64,000 bases of DNA from assembly GCF_030817655.1 (NCBI RefSeq), contig NZ_JAUSZM010000003.1, positions 3,162,001-3,226,000 of the forward strand, given 5' to 3'. Both the position numbers and the translations under genes were made by a program. Every line of letters begins with the position of its first letter. The first letter of the stretch is position 1. The stretch is from Streptomyces sp. V4I2. GTDB taxonomy: Bacteria > Actinomycetota > Actinomycetes > Streptomycetales > Streptomycetaceae. The notes under the pieces are model-generated. The model made no database searches. It worked only from the letters and a program-made list of their open reading frames with translations, and was not told the origin of the DNA. Below, piece after piece: positions 43,859 through 53,553 of this stretch.

Positions 43859-44884
43859 ATGACGCGAATCGACAAGAACCCCAGTGGCGCCGGCAGCGCC
43901 GTGACCGTGCGGGGGCTGGTCAAGCACTACGGCCAGACCAAGGCGCTGGACGGGGTCGACCTGGATGTGCGGGAGGGCACCGTGATGGGGGTGCTCGGGC
44001 CGAACGGGGCCGGGAAGACCACGCTCGTACGGATCCTGTCCACCCTGATCCAGCCCGACGCCGGACAGGCGACCGTCGTCGGCTACGACGTCGTCCGGCA
44101 GCCCCGGCAGCTGCGCCGGGTGATCGGACTGACCGGACAGTACGCCTCCGTGGACGAGAAGCTCCCCGGCTGGGAGAACCTCTACATGATCGGCAGGCTC
44201 CTCGACCTGCCCCGCAAGGACGCCCGCGCGCGGGCCGACGAACTGCTGGAGCGGTTCTCGCTCACCGAGGCGGCCAGGCGTCCGGCGGCGACGTACTCGG
44301 GCGGCATGCGGCGGCGCCTCGACCTCGCCGCGTCGCTGATCGGACACCCGGCCGTGCTCTACCTGGACGAACCGACGACCGGTCTGGACCCGCGTACCCG
44401 CAACGAGGTGTGGGACGAGGTGAAGCGGATGGTCGGCGACGGCGTCACCGTCCTGCTCACCACCCAGTACATGGAGGAGGCCGAGCAGCTCGCCTCGGAG
44501 CTGACGGTCGTCGACCGCGGCAAGGTGATCGCGAACGGCGCGATCGAGGAGCTGAAGGCGAAGGTCGGCGGCCGCACCCTGCGCATCCGCCCGCTCGACC
44601 CGCTGCAGCTGCGCCCCCTGGCCGCCCATCTCGACGAGCTGGGCATCACCGGCCTCGCGTCCACCACCGTGGACACCGAACGCGGTGCCGCGCTGGTCCC
44701 GATCCTCAGCGACGAGCAGCTGACCGCCGTGGTCGGCGCGGTCACCGCGCGCGGCATCACGCTCTCCTCCATCACCACCGAACTGCCCAGCCTGGACGAG
44801 GTGTTCCTGTCCCTCACCGGCCACCGCGCCAGTGCCCCGCAGGACGCCACGCCCGCCGACGACCGCCAGGAGGTCGCCGTATGA
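43859..44884 (+). CDS. ABC transporter ATP-binding protein (DrrA-like)
   Basis: A 341-aa ATPase. Walker A GPNGAGKTT (about residue 50), signature YSGGMRRRLD, Walker B VLYLDEPTTGLDPRTR and a C-terminal DrrA extension (LPSLDEVFLSLTGHRA). It should power export of a drug or metabolite through the permease encoded next, whose start overlaps its stop (ATGA). Confidence 0.93.
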   Translation: MTRIDKNPSGAGSAVTVRGLVKHYGQTKALDGVDLDVREGTVMGVLGPNGAGKTTLVRILSTLIQPDAGQATVVGYDVVRQPRQLRRVIGLTGQYASVDEKLPGWENLYMIGRLLDLPRKDARARADELLERFSLTEAARRPAATYSGGMRRRLDLAASLIGHPAVLYLDEPTTGLDPRTRNEVWDEVKRMVGDGVTVLLTTQYMEEAEQLASELTVVDRGKVIANGAIEELKAKVGGRTLRIRPLDPLQLRPLAAHLDELGITGLASTTVDTERGAALVPILSDEQLTAVVGAVTARGITLSSITTELPSLDEVFLSLTGHRASAPQDATPADDRQEVAV

Positions 44885-45702
44885 GCGCCACCGCACTCGC
44901 CCCGACCGACCTCAGGGCGGAGGCCCGGATCCCGCTGCGCGGCCATCTGCGCCACACCGGTGCGCTGGTCCGCCGCAACCTGCTGTGGATCCGCCAGGAC
45001 CCGGAGTCGATGTTCGACGCCATCCTGTTCCCGGTCATCTTCACGCTGCTGTTCGTGTACGTCTTCGGCGGCTCCATCGGGCAGTCGCTCGGCGGCGGGC
45101 AGGAGGCGTACGTGCAGTACGTCGTGCCGGGTCTGATGGCCATGATGGGCATGAACATGGCCCAGGGGGTCGGCACCGGCTTCAACCAGGACTTCAACAC
45201 CGGTGTCATGGACCGCTTCCGGTCCCTGCCGATCGGGCGCGGCTCGGTGCTGTTCGCCAAGATCGCGGTGGAACTGCTGCGGATGCTGTTCGCGACCGTG
45301 GTCCTGATGATCGTCGGCGTGCTGGTGGGCTTCGACATCACCAACTGGACCGGTCTGCTCGCCGCCGTGGGGCTGTCCGCCGTCTTCGGCTCGGCCCTGA
45401 TGTGGGTGTTCCTCACGCTCGGCGTGGTGATGAAGAACGCGCAGTCCGTGCAGGCCATGGGCTTCCTGGTGCTGATGCCGCTGCAGTTCGGCTCGTCGAT
45501 CTTCGCGCCGACCCAGTCGATGCCGGGCTGGCTGCAGAACTTCACCGACTACAACCCGCTGTCCGCGCTCGCGGACGCCGCGCGCGGGCTGATGGTGGGC
45601 GGTCCGGCCGCGCACGACGTGTGGCTGACCCTCGCCTGGTCGGCGGCCATCACGGCGGTGATGGCGCCGGTCGCCATCCACAAGTTCCGGACCAAGGCCT
45701 GA
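44881..45702 (+). CDS. ABC-2 type permease (DrrB-like)
   Basis: A 273-aa membrane protein with six predicted helices and the ABC-2 permease pattern: RRNLLWIRQDPESMFDAILF, FNTGVMDRFRSLPIGRGSVL and FAPTQSMPGWLQNFTDYNPL. It forms the channel of a DrrAB-type exporter with the overlapping ATPase gene. It is convergent with the AfsR-like gene (29-bp gap). No resistance or biosynthetic gene is next to it. Confidence 0.92.
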   Translation: MSATALAPTDLRAEARIPLRGHLRHTGALVRRNLLWIRQDPESMFDAILFPVIFTLLFVYVFGGSIGQSLGGGQEAYVQYVVPGLMAMMGMNMAQGVGTGFNQDFNTGVMDRFRSLPIGRGSVLFAKIAVELLRMLFATVVLMIVGVLVGFDITNWTGLLAAVGLSAVFGSALMWVFLTLGVVMKNAQSVQAMGFLVLMPLQFGSSIFAPTQSMPGWLQNFTDYNPLSALADAARGLMVGGPAAHDVWLTLAWSAAITAVMAPVAIHKFRTKA

Positions 45703-45731
45703 CCGGGCGCCCGCAGCACGACGGGTGCGCG

Positions 45732-48700
45732 TCAGACCAGGGCGGCGGCCTCCGCGAAGGAGAGGCCGCCGCCCTCGGCGTACGCCGCCTCGTACGTCTG
45801 GTCGTCGAGCACGGCGCGGGTCCGCCGCTCGGCCCGGTCGCGGATCTCGCGCTCCATGGCCGGCATGACGTGGCGGGGCGGCAGCAGGGTCTCGGCGGCG
45901 CCCATGCAGCGGGCGGCGTCACGGGCGCGGTGTCCGCCGTCGAGACCGGCGAGGGCTGTCGCGGCGGTGACCAGGTAGGAGGAGCGCATCGACGGCGCGA
46001 TGGCGATGGCCAGCGGGTCGTCGGCCTGTTGCAGCGCCCGCCGGACCTTGGTCAGAGCGTCCTCGTGCCGGTCGTCCAGGGCGTCCAGCCAGGCCTCCGC
46101 CCCGAGGATGTAGGCATCGAAGATCACGAACAGGGCGAGCTTGAACTCCTCGCGCAGCAGCCGGAGTTGTTCGCGCGCCTCGGGGATCCGGTCGGTCATC
46201 CCGAGCCGGCCGGCAAGGAAGAGCCGGGCGGCGGGCATCGCCTCGTTGCCCGAGCCCTCGTTGCTGTCGATCACCTCGCGCAGCAGGCGTTCCCCGCGCT
46301 CGGCCTCGCCGGCCTCGATCAGCGCGCTGCCCAGTCGGGCGGAGAGCACCCCCTTCTGGGCGCGGGCGCCGAGCCGCTCCGCCTTCGCGATCGCCGCCTC
46401 GAAGTCGGCGGCGGCAAGCCGGTACTCGCCGCTGCGTTCCCGGGCCTCGCCGCGCGCGGAGAGCGCCTCGGCGATGCCCCAGAGGTCGCCCAGGCGCCGG
46501 TAGATCTCCAGCGCCTCGTCGGCGTCGCGGGTCGCGTCGCCCGCCCAGTCGGTGCGGTTGGCGAGCAGGTTGGCCCGCATGTGCAGACTGGCGGCGAGCT
46601 CCCACTCGTAGCCCGGCGCGTCGCGGCAGGTACGGACATTGGCGTCGATCACCTCGCGCACCCGGTCCATGTCGCCGGTGAGCATGACGGCGAAGAACCA
46701 GAGGGAACCGGGGTTGCGGCAGGTCTGCGGCATGCCGGGCCGGTAGGTCCGGGCGATCACCCGCAGCTTCTCCTGCGCCTGCGGGGTCTGCCAGGCGTCC
46801 ATCTCCATGTCCATGCAGGCGAGATGGACGAGGTGGACACCGCGCCGGGCCTCCTGGAGGACCTCACCGGTCCACGGGAGCGGCACCTGCGTGCAGAGCT
46901 CCCACAGCGGCTCGGCGGGGCGGACGGGCGCCGCGAACGGGTCGGGGCCGAGGGCCTGCACGTCGCGCGACCAGTTGCGGGCGGCCAGGCGCAGGTCGCG
47001 CATCTGCCAGTACCAGCACATGGACAGGACCAGACACAGCGCCTCCTGCTCGTCGCCCGCCGCGACGGCGTGCGTCAGGGCGACGCGGATGTTCTCGCCC
47101 TCGCGCTCCAGCCGGTCGATGGCCGCGCGTTGGCCGGCGCCCCGAAGCAACGGGTCGGTGGTGCGGGCGAGTTCGCGGTAGTACGTCAGATGCGCGCGTT
47201 CGGCCTCCTGGCGGGCGCCGGCCTCGTCGAGCCGTTCGCCCGCGTACTCGGCGACGGTCTCCAGGAGCCGGTAGCGCATCCCCTCGTCGCCCGAAGGGGC
47301 GGCCACGACAAGGGACTTGTCGACGAGCGAGCCGAGCGCGTCGAAGGCGGCGGGTCCGCACACGGCCTCGGCGGCGGCGAGGTCGCAGCCGCCGGCGAAG
47401 ACGGACAGCCGTCGCAGTACGTCCCGTTCGCCCTCGTCGAGCAGTTCCCAGGACCAGTCGACGACCGCCCTGAGTGTCTGCTGGCGGGGCAGGACCGTAC
47501 GGCTGCCGGAGGTGAGCAGCCGGAAGCGGTCGTCGAGCCGGTCGGCGATCTGACGCGGGGTCAGCAGACGCAGCCGGGCGGCGGCCAGCTCGATGGCCAG
47601 CGGCAGACCGTCCAGCCGCCGGCAGATCTCGGCACAGGAGGCGGGGTCGTCCTCGATCCGGAAGCCGGGCCGGGCCGCGGCCCCGCGCTCGGCGAGCAGC
47701 CTCAGCGCGACGGGCTCCGGCAACGGCTCCACGGGCCGCAGCAACTCCCCCGGTACGCCGAGTGGTTCGCGGCTCGTGGCCAGCACCGTAAGCCCCGGAC
47801 AGCGCTCCAGCAACTCCTCCACCAGCCGGGCGGCGGCCTCCACGACGTGCTCGCAGTTGTCGAGGATCAGCAGCATCCGGCGCCTGCCGCAGTGTTCGGA
47901 GAGCCGCTCGACGGGATCGTCGTGCCGCTCGCCCCCGGCCCGCATGGCCTCCGCCCCCGCGCCGTACAGCACGGTCTCCCGCGCCCCCACGGCGGTCAGC
48001 ACGGCCTCCGGTACGGCCTCCGGGTCGTCCACGGGCGCGAGCTCGGCCAGCCACACCCCGTCCCGCGCCGACTCTCCCACCGCCTCCGCGGCCTCCTGCG
48101 AGAGCCGCGTCTTCCCGGCCCCACCGGGCCCGAGCAGGGTGACGAGCCGGGCGGCGGCGAGATCCTCCCGGATGGCATCGATGTCGGCCTCCCGGCCGAC
48201 GAAGGAGGTGAGGCGGGCGCGGAGGTTGCCCGGGGGCGGGGGTACGGGGGCGGGCAGGGGTCCGCCGGGGGTGCGGGAGCCGGGGGTGTGGGAGCCGGGG
48301 GTGTGGGAGCCGGGGGTGTGGGCTGCCGCCCCAAGTCCGGACAAGCCCTGCGGGCCGCCCCCGGCGCCGGACGGCGTACCGTACGCGCCCTCGTCGGCTG
48401 TGCCCGGCAGCGACCCGTGCACGCGCCCGTCGGCGGTGCCGGACGGCGGGACGGACGGGTCGCCCCCGTCGCCCCCGTCGCCCCCGTCAGCCGCGCGGGA
48501 CGGCCCGGCCGCCCGCACGCCGTAGCCCGGCGAACGCCCACGCGCAGGCGCGCCGGAGCCGTCCGGCCGCAGCAACTCCCCGTACAGCGCCCTCAGTTCC
48601 GGGCCCGGGTCCGCCCCGAGCCGCTCCGCCAGCAGCTGTCGTACGGCCTCGTAGGCGGCCAGTGCCTCCGCCGTGCGGCCGGCGTCGCGCAGGGCGCGCA

Positions 48701-49292
48701 GGCGCAGTGCCTGGAGGGGTTCGTCCAGGGGGTGGGTGTCGCACAGGGCGGTGAGTTCGGGCAGGGACTGTTCGGCGTGGCCGAGGGCGAGGGCGGCGGT
48801 GTGGCGGGCGCGCAGGACGTCGAGGCGGCGGGTCTGCCGACGGGCCGCCTCGGCGGTGCGGTCGGGCAGGTCGGCGAGGGCGGGGCCGCGCCACAGGGTG
48901 AGGGCGTCGTCGAGGACGACGGCCGCCTTCGCGGGGTCGCCGTCGGCCAGCGCACGGGTGCCCTCGTCGGCCAGCCGCTCGAAACGGTGCAGGTCGACGT
49001 CGTCGGGCGCGGCGGTGAGGCGGTAGCCGCCGTCCACCGAGGCGATCGCGTCCGCACCGAGCGCCCGCCGCAGCCGCCCGACCAGCGCCTGCAGCGCGCC
49101 CGTCGCGTCGGCGGGCGGGTCGCCGTCCCCCCACACCTCCTCGACCAGAAGCCCCGCGGGCACGGTCCGGCCGGCCCGCAGCGCCAGCACGGTCAGCAGC
49201 GCACGCAGCCGCGCCCCGCCTACGGGGACGGGCGTGCCGTCTGGGCGGAGGGCCTGGGTGGTGCCGAGGATGCGGTAGCGCACGGGGTCCAT
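45732..49292 (-). CDS. AfsR/SARP-type regulator with BTAD, NB-ARC ATPase and TPR region
   Basis: A 1186-aa protein. Residues 1-95 form an OmpR-like winged helix; about 96-250 a BTAD domain (VDLHRFERLADEGTRALADG). A Pro/Gly/Ser-rich linker (about 265-355) contains TPGSH repeats. An NB-ARC/STAND ATPase follows with Walker A LLGPGGAGKTRL (about 385-396) and LLILDNCEH. The C-terminal 500 residues are TPR-like helices. The order is that of AfsR, a transcriptional activator of antibiotic genes that uses ATP. No AfsK or AfsS homologue is adjacent. ATG 49292 has GGAG upstream. Confidence 0.9.
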   Translation of the reverse strand: MDPVRYRILGTTQALRPDGTPVPVGGARLRALLTVLALRAGRTVPAGLLVEEVWGDGDPPADATGALQALVGRLRRALGADAIASVDGGYRLTAAPDDVDLHRFERLADEGTRALADGDPAKAAVVLDDALTLWRGPALADLPDRTAEAARRQTRRLDVLRARHTAALALGHAEQSLPELTALCDTHPLDEPLQALRLRALRDAGRTAEALAAYEAVRQLLAERLGADPGPELRALYGELLRPDGSGAPARGRSPGYGVRAAGPSRAADGGDGGDGGDPSVPPSGTADGRVHGSLPGTADEGAYGTPSGAGGGPQGLSGLGAAAHTPGSHTPGSHTPGSRTPGGPLPAPVPPPPGNLRARLTSFVGREADIDAIREDLAAARLVTLLGPGGAGKTRLSQEAAEAVGESARDGVWLAELAPVDDPEAVPEAVLTAVGARETVLYGAGAEAMRAGGERHDDPVERLSEHCGRRRMLLILDNCEHVVEAAARLVEELLERCPGLTVLATSREPLGVPGELLRPVEPLPEPVALRLLAERGAAARPGFRIEDDPASCAEICRRLDGLPLAIELAAARLRLLTPRQIADRLDDRFRLLTSGSRTVLPRQQTLRAVVDWSWELLDEGERDVLRRLSVFAGGCDLAAAEAVCGPAAFDALGSLVDKSLVVAAPSGDEGMRYRLLETVAEYAGERLDEAGARQEAERAHLTYYRELARTTDPLLRGAGQRAAIDRLEREGENIRVALTHAVAAGDEQEALCLVLSMCWYWQMRDLRLAARNWSRDVQALGPDPFAAPVRPAEPLWELCTQVPLPWTGEVLQEARRGVHLVHLACMDMEMDAWQTPQAQEKLRVIARTYRPGMPQTCRNPGSLWFFAVMLTGDMDRVREVIDANVRTCRDAPGYEWELAASLHMRANLLANRTDWAGDATRDADEALEIYRRLGDLWGIAEALSARGEARERSGEYRLAAADFEAAIAKAERLGARAQKGVLSARLGSALIEAGEAERGERLLREVIDSNEGSGNEAMPAARLFLAGRLGMTDRIPEAREQLRLLREEFKLALFVIFDAYILGAEAWLDALDDRHEDALTKVRRALQQADDPLAIAIAPSMRSSYLVTAATALAGLDGGHRARDAARCMGAAETLLPPRHVMPAMEREIRDRAERRTRAVLDDQTYEAAYAEGGGLSFAEAAALV
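48265..48324 (-). repeat. Four 15-bp repeats in the AfsR-like linker
   Basis: The unit ccgggggtgtgggag occurs four times with small changes (48265-48324) and encodes repeated GSHTP-type residues, about residues 323-342, in a disordered linker between BTAD and ATPase domains. Confidence 0.85.
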
Positions 49293-49558
49293 TGTCTCCG
49301 GTGGCGTCGGGGCCGGTCACGGGGTTCCGGCGGTGCGGTGCGGCGCGCGGCGCCGGGGATGGGGACGAGGCGTCGCTTAAAGCGGGCCAGGGGGTCGGCG
49401 GGTTCCGCGCGGTCCGGCTGCCGACCCCCGTAGAACACGTGCCAAAGCCCCATGAGCCCCACCCTCCATGGAACCCCTGGGGGACCGCGAGACGTTTTCC
49501 CCGTGCGCCCGGTACCGTCGGGCAGTCCCACCGCGTGCACGAGAGTCCAGGGAGCCCC

Positions 49559-50359
49559 ATGACCACCGCCACCACCCGCCACAGTGAACGGCGGATCAGT
49601 CCCGTCTTCCTCGGGATCCTCGCCGTGACGGCGGTGACCGGCTGGGCCACCTGGACCGGGTTCGCCGAGCAGCCCGGGTTCTCGGTGTTCCTGTTCGTGA
49701 CGGCCGCGTGGATCGTCTCCCTGTGCCTGCACGAGTACGCGCACGCGCGCACCGCCCTGCACAGCGGCGACATCTCGGTCGGCGCGAAGGGCTATCTCAC
49801 GCTGAACCCGCTGAAGTACACGCACGCCCTGCTGAGCATCGTGCTCCCCGTGATCTTCGTGATCATGGGCGGGATCGGTCTGCCCGGCGGTGCCGTGTTC
49901 ATCGAGCGCGGCCGGATCCAGGGGCGCTGGCGGCACAGTCTGATCTCGGCGGCCGGTCCGCTGACGAACGTCCTGTTCGCGATCGTCTGCACGGCCCCGT
50001 TCTGGCTGGACGCCCTGGACGGCGTGCCGGCCGACTTCCGCCTGGCCCTCGCCTTCCTCGCCCTGCTCCAGGTCACCGCCGCGATCCTGAACTTCCTGCC
50101 GGTCCCGGGCCTGGACGGCTACGGCGTCATCGAACCCTGGCTGTCGTACAACCTCAAGCGCCAGGTGGAGCCCTTCGCGCCCTTCGGCCTGCTGTTCGTG
50201 TTCGCTCTGCTGTGGCTGCCGGCGGTCAACGGCGTGTTCTTCGACGTGGTCGACTCGATCCTGAAGAGCCTCGGGATCCATGAGTTCGAGACGTACTGCG
50301 GTCAGGAGCTGTACCGCTTCTGGCAGGGCACGAACGAGTTCTGCCAGGTCAGCCAGTGA
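49559..50359 (+). CDS. M50 site-2-protease-like membrane protein
   Basis: A 266-aa protein with about six helices. The zinc motif HEYAH (H58, E59, H62) lies in a helix as LHEYAHA, and the second motif VPGLDGYG (Asp about 186) supplies the third ligand, as in M50 intramembrane metalloproteases. The target is unknown; such proteases often release anti-sigma factors. GGGAG precedes ATG 49559. It is divergent from the AfsR-like gene and overlaps the small membrane protein gene at its 3' end by 11 nt. Confidence 0.88.
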   Translation: MTTATTRHSERRISPVFLGILAVTAVTGWATWTGFAEQPGFSVFLFVTAAWIVSLCLHEYAHARTALHSGDISVGAKGYLTLNPLKYTHALLSIVLPVIFVIMGGIGLPGGAVFIERGRIQGRWRHSLISAAGPLTNVLFAIVCTAPFWLDALDGVPADFRLALAFLALLQVTAAILNFLPVPGLDGYGVIEPWLSYNLKRQVEPFAPFGLLFVFALLWLPAVNGVFFDVVDSILKSLGIHEFETYCGQELYRFWQGTNEFCQVSQ

Positions 50360-50528
50360 CGGACTTGCGCACCTTCTCGCGCTTCACGTAGTACCAGCAC
50401 ATGTTGGACGACAGCCCCGCGAGCAGCACCCAGACGATCCCCAGGAAGTCGCCCTGGACGAAGGAGACGACCGCCGCGGCCACGGCGAGGAGGCAGACGA
50501 CGAGGGCGTAGAGGGCGAGGCGGGGCAT
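50349..50528 (-). CDS. Small two-helix membrane protein
   Basis: A 59-aa protein starting MPRLALYALVVCLLAVAAAV, with two hydrophobic helices and a basic C-terminus (YYVKREKVRKS). GGAG precedes ATG 50528. No family function is known. Its end overlaps that of the convergent M50 gene by 11 nt. Confidence 0.75.
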   Translation of the reverse strand: MPRLALYALVVCLLAVAAAVVSFVQGDFLGIVWVLLAGLSSNMCWYYVKREKVRKSVTG

Positions 50529-50624
50529 GGGGTGATTCTCCTGTCGGGGGACACTGCACTGCTTGCTGTACTGCTGCTTGCTGCAACTGCTTCGCCGAAC
50601 AGTGTCCCCCATGCGCTCATCCGC

Positions 50625-51329
50625 TCACACGTCGGTGATACGGAGTCCCGCGTGCGCCTTGTAGCGGCGGTTCACGGAGATCAGATTGGCGACCAGCGAC
50701 TCGACCTGGTGGGCGTTGCGCAGGCGCCCGGAGAAGATGCCGCGCATGCCGGGGATGCGGCCGGCCAGTGCCTGGACGATCTCCACGTCCTCGCGTACCT
50801 CGCCGAGGACCATCACGTCGGTGTCGATCTCCTCGACCGCCGGGTCCTGGAGGAGGACCGCCGAGAGGTGGTGGAAGGCAGCCGTCACCCGCGAGTCCGG
50901 CAGCAGCGCGGCGGCCTGCTCGGCGGCGCTGCCCTCCTCCGGCTTCAGCGCGTACGCGCCCTTCTTGTCGAAGCCGAGCGGGTTGACGCAGTCCACGACG
51001 AGCTTGCCCGCCAGTTCCTCGCGCAGCGACTCCAGGGTCTTGCCGTGCCCCTCCCACGGCACGGCGACGATCACGATGTCGCTGCGCCGGGCCGTCTCGG
51101 CGTTGTCGGCACCCTCGACGCCGTGCCCGAGCTCCTCGGCGGCGGCCTGGGCCCGGTCCGCGGCGCGCGAGCCGATGATCACCTTCTGCCCGGCCCTGGC
51201 CAGCCGGTAGGCGAGGCCCTTGCCCTGCGGGCCGGTGCCCCCGAGCACGCCGACGACCAGCCCGGAGACGTCGGGCAGGTCCCAGGGGTCCTTGGCAGGG
51301 GCCTTCTGTGCACTGTCGGTAGAGGTCAT
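50625..51329 (-). CDS. npdG: NADPH-dependent F420 reductase (F420H2:NADP+ oxidoreductase)
   Basis: A 234-aa protein with an N-terminal dinucleotide fold: VGVLGGTGPQGKGLAYRLAR and IIGSRAADRA for NADP binding, then DIVIVAVPWEGHG and VVDCVNPLGF. This matches the Fno/NpdG family, which moves hydride between F420 and NADP(H). It supplies reduced F420 to enzymes elsewhere; the PNPOx-like protein at 28674 could be an F420 user. Start ATG 51329 is normal for the family. Confidence 0.88.
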   Translation of the reverse strand: MTSTDSAQKAPAKDPWDLPDVSGLVVGVLGGTGPQGKGLAYRLARAGQKVIIGSRAADRAQAAAEELGHGVEGADNAETARRSDIVIVAVPWEGHGKTLESLREELAGKLVVDCVNPLGFDKKGAYALKPEEGSAAEQAAALLPDSRVTAAFHHLSAVLLQDPAVEEIDTDVMVLGEVREDVEIVQALAGRIPGMRGIFSGRLRNAHQVESLVANLISVNRRYKAHAGLRITDV

Positions 51330-51529
51330 GGGCCGACTTTACGTCCGCCTTGCCCACGGTGAGGGACCGGGTGAGCCGCGTCACGGGTACGTGCCGACGC
51401 TCACGAGGGAGCGAGGCCGGCCACCGTGGGTGCCCACCGCCGGGCAGCCGCCCTGCCCCTTGCCCAAGTTGGGCGAATTCGGGCCGAACCGCTGCCTGTG
51501 AGGCACCGGTTGAGGCAGGATGCGGTCAC

Positions 51530-52135
51530 ATGGATGCCGTACGGGTCGCATTGCTGCGCGAAGTGCTCGCCGGAACCGAGTGGTTGGGGGCGACGCGCCG
51601 GTTCGCGGGGACGCTGCGGGGGTCCGTGGTGTCGTACGGCGGCGGACTGCTGCTCGTCGGCACGGCGGAGTACGAGCCCTGGCATCTCGCGGCCCACCTG
51701 GTGGACGAGGCCGCGTGGTCGGGGACGCCGGAGCTCGCCCCGACCCTCGTACGGCACGACGCGCGCCCGTCCGACCCCGCGCATCTGTCGGTCGGGCCGG
51801 GGCGGTTGGCCGCCGCGCGGCGCAGCGAGACGCTGCTGGTCGTCTCGCCGCGGGGACCGGGTGCTCCGCTGCTGGAGCGGGTGCACGACGCCCGGCGGGC
51901 CGGGGCGACGGTACTGGCGCTGGGCGACGGCGGGGCCGAACTCACGGCGATGGCCCACGAGTCGCTGACCGTGCCGGACGGGGCGGAACTGGACCTGGAC
52001 AGCGTGCAGCACCTGGTGAGCGCGGCGGTCGGCGAGAACGCGCTGCCGTCTCCGTCACGGGGGCGCCGGCGTTTCCGGGACAGGCTGTCCAGGCTGGCGG
52101 ACGAACTGACGGCACCGCCCCCGGCCCGCTGGTGA
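51530..52135 (+). CDS. Hypothetical protein with SIS-like stretch
   Basis: A 201-aa soluble protein of unknown function. The central part, LLVVSPRGPGAPLLERVHDA followed by RRAGATVLALGDGG, resembles the strand-loop-helix of sugar-isomerase (SIS) domains, but the match is weak. The C-terminus is basic (RGRRRFRDRL). It starts at ATG 51530 with AGGA upstream; the 200-bp gap before it holds nothing obvious. Confidence 0.65.
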   Translation: MDAVRVALLREVLAGTEWLGATRRFAGTLRGSVVSYGGGLLLVGTAEYEPWHLAAHLVDEAAWSGTPELAPTLVRHDARPSDPAHLSVGPGRLAAARRSETLLVVSPRGPGAPLLERVHDARRAGATVLALGDGGAELTAMAHESLTVPDGAELDLDSVQHLVSAAVGENALPSPSRGRRRFRDRLSRLADELTAPPPARW

Positions 52136-52211
52136 GCTTCCCCGTCCACCCACCCGCGCCCGGGTGAAAAGCAGTTGCCCGGCATCACCCCGCACCCGAC
52201 CATGACGCCTC

Positions 52212-53549
52212 ATGACGGACGACGCCGCCGAGCCCCCTAAGCCCCACTCCCCCGCCGACGCCCCGCCCTCCGGCCTTCGCGCCCTCCTCCCCGATCTCGC
52301 CCCCTGGCGGACCTCCCGTGACTTCCGGCGGCTGTGGTACTCGGGGCTGATCTCGAACTTCGGGAGTTTCCTCACCTTCGTCGCGCTGCCGGTGCAGGTG
52401 AAGGAGCTGACCGGGTCGGCCGCGGCGGTGGGGGCCATCGGGGCCGTGGAGCTGGTGCCGCTGGTGGTGTTCGGGCTGTACGGCGGGGCGCTCGCGGACG
52501 CGTGGGACAAGCGGAAGCTGATCATGTGGACGGAGGCCGGGCAGGGGCTGCTCAGCGCGGTGCTGCTGGTGAACGCCCTGCTGCCGGGCCCGGCCCTGTG
52601 GCCGCTGTACGTCGTCGCCGCCCTCTCCTCCGCCCTCGTCTCCGTGCAGCGGCCCGCGCTCGACTCGCTGTGGCCGCGGATCGTGGCCCACGAGCACCTG
52701 ACGGCGGCGGGCTCCCTGAACGCCCTGCGCTGGACGGTCGGCGGGGTCGCGGGCCCGGCGCTGGCGGGTGTGGTGGTCGCCTACGCGGGTCTCGGCTGGG
52801 CGTACGGCGCCGACCTCGTCACCTTCGTCGTCTCCATGGCCCTGATGGTCCGTATCGCCGCCTCCCCCGCCTCCCACGAGGCGGCGAAGCCGTCACTGAA
52901 GGCCATCGCCGAGGGCGCCCGGTACGCCTGGAACCGCAAGGAGCTCCTCGGCACCTACGCCGTCGATCTCGCCGCGATGTTCCTGGCGATGCCGCTGGCC
53001 GTGCTGCCGTTCCTCGCGGACGAACTGGACGCCGAGTGGTCGCTGGGTCTGATGTATGCCTCTGTCCCGGCCGGAGCGATGCTGGTGAGTCTGACCAGCG
53101 GCTGGACCTCGCGGATCCGGCGGCACGGGCGGATGGTGGTGCTGGCGGCCGCGCTGTGGGGTTTGGCCGTCGCGGGGGCCGGGCTCGTCGGCGACGTATG
53201 GCTGGTGCTGCTGTTCCTGACCCTGGCCGGCTGCGCCGACATGGTCAGCGGCATCTTCCGCGGGGCCATGTGGAACCAGACGATCCCCGACGAGCTGCGC
53301 GGGCGGCTCGCCGGGATCGAGCTGCTGTCGTACTCGGTCGGACCGACGGTGGGTCAGATGCGGTCCGGTGGTTTCGCGGCCTGGCTGGGGGTGCGGACGT
53401 CGGTCTGGTCGGGCGGGCTGCTGTGCGTGGGCGCGGTGGGGCTGCTGGCGCTGTGCCTGCCGAAGCTGATGACGTACGACGTGCGGACGAACGAGCACGC
53501 GGTGCGGCTGCGCGAACAGCGCGCGGCAGCCGCACCCGTCGAAGCGTGA
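52212..53549 (+). CDS. MFS exporter, EntS-like (MFS_3)
   Basis: A 445-aa protein with 12 predicted helices. FRRLWYSGLISNFGSFLTFV and ALPVQVKELTGSAAAVGAIG are typical of the MFS_3 group, which includes the enterobactin exporter EntS and macrolide pumps. Substrate unknown. It is convergent with the small gene at 53554 (4-bp gap). Confidence 0.88.
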   Translation: MTDDAAEPPKPHSPADAPPSGLRALLPDLAPWRTSRDFRRLWYSGLISNFGSFLTFVALPVQVKELTGSAAAVGAIGAVELVPLVVFGLYGGALADAWDKRKLIMWTEAGQGLLSAVLLVNALLPGPALWPLYVVAALSSALVSVQRPALDSLWPRIVAHEHLTAAGSLNALRWTVGGVAGPALAGVVVAYAGLGWAYGADLVTFVVSMALMVRIAASPASHEAAKPSLKAIAEGARYAWNRKELLGTYAVDLAAMFLAMPLAVLPFLADELDAEWSLGLMYASVPAGAMLVSLTSGWTSRIRRHGRMVVLAAALWGLAVAGAGLVGDVWLVLLFLTLAGCADMVSGIFRGAMWNQTIPDELRGRLAGIELLSYSVGPTVGQMRSGGFAAWLGVRTSVWSGGLLCVGAVGLLALCLPKLMTYDVRTNEHAVRLREQRAAAAPVEA

Positions 53550-53553
53550 TCGG

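Noticed and set aside
48462..48486. Short cgtcgccccc repeats as a regulatory array
   Set aside because: They are in frame within the AfsR-like linker and simply encode Gly/Asp-rich sequence.
44832..49433. A 1533-codon plus-strand frame across the ABC permease and AfsR-like genes
   Set aside because: It runs antisense to the AfsR-like gene and out of frame in the permease; no domain is recognisable.
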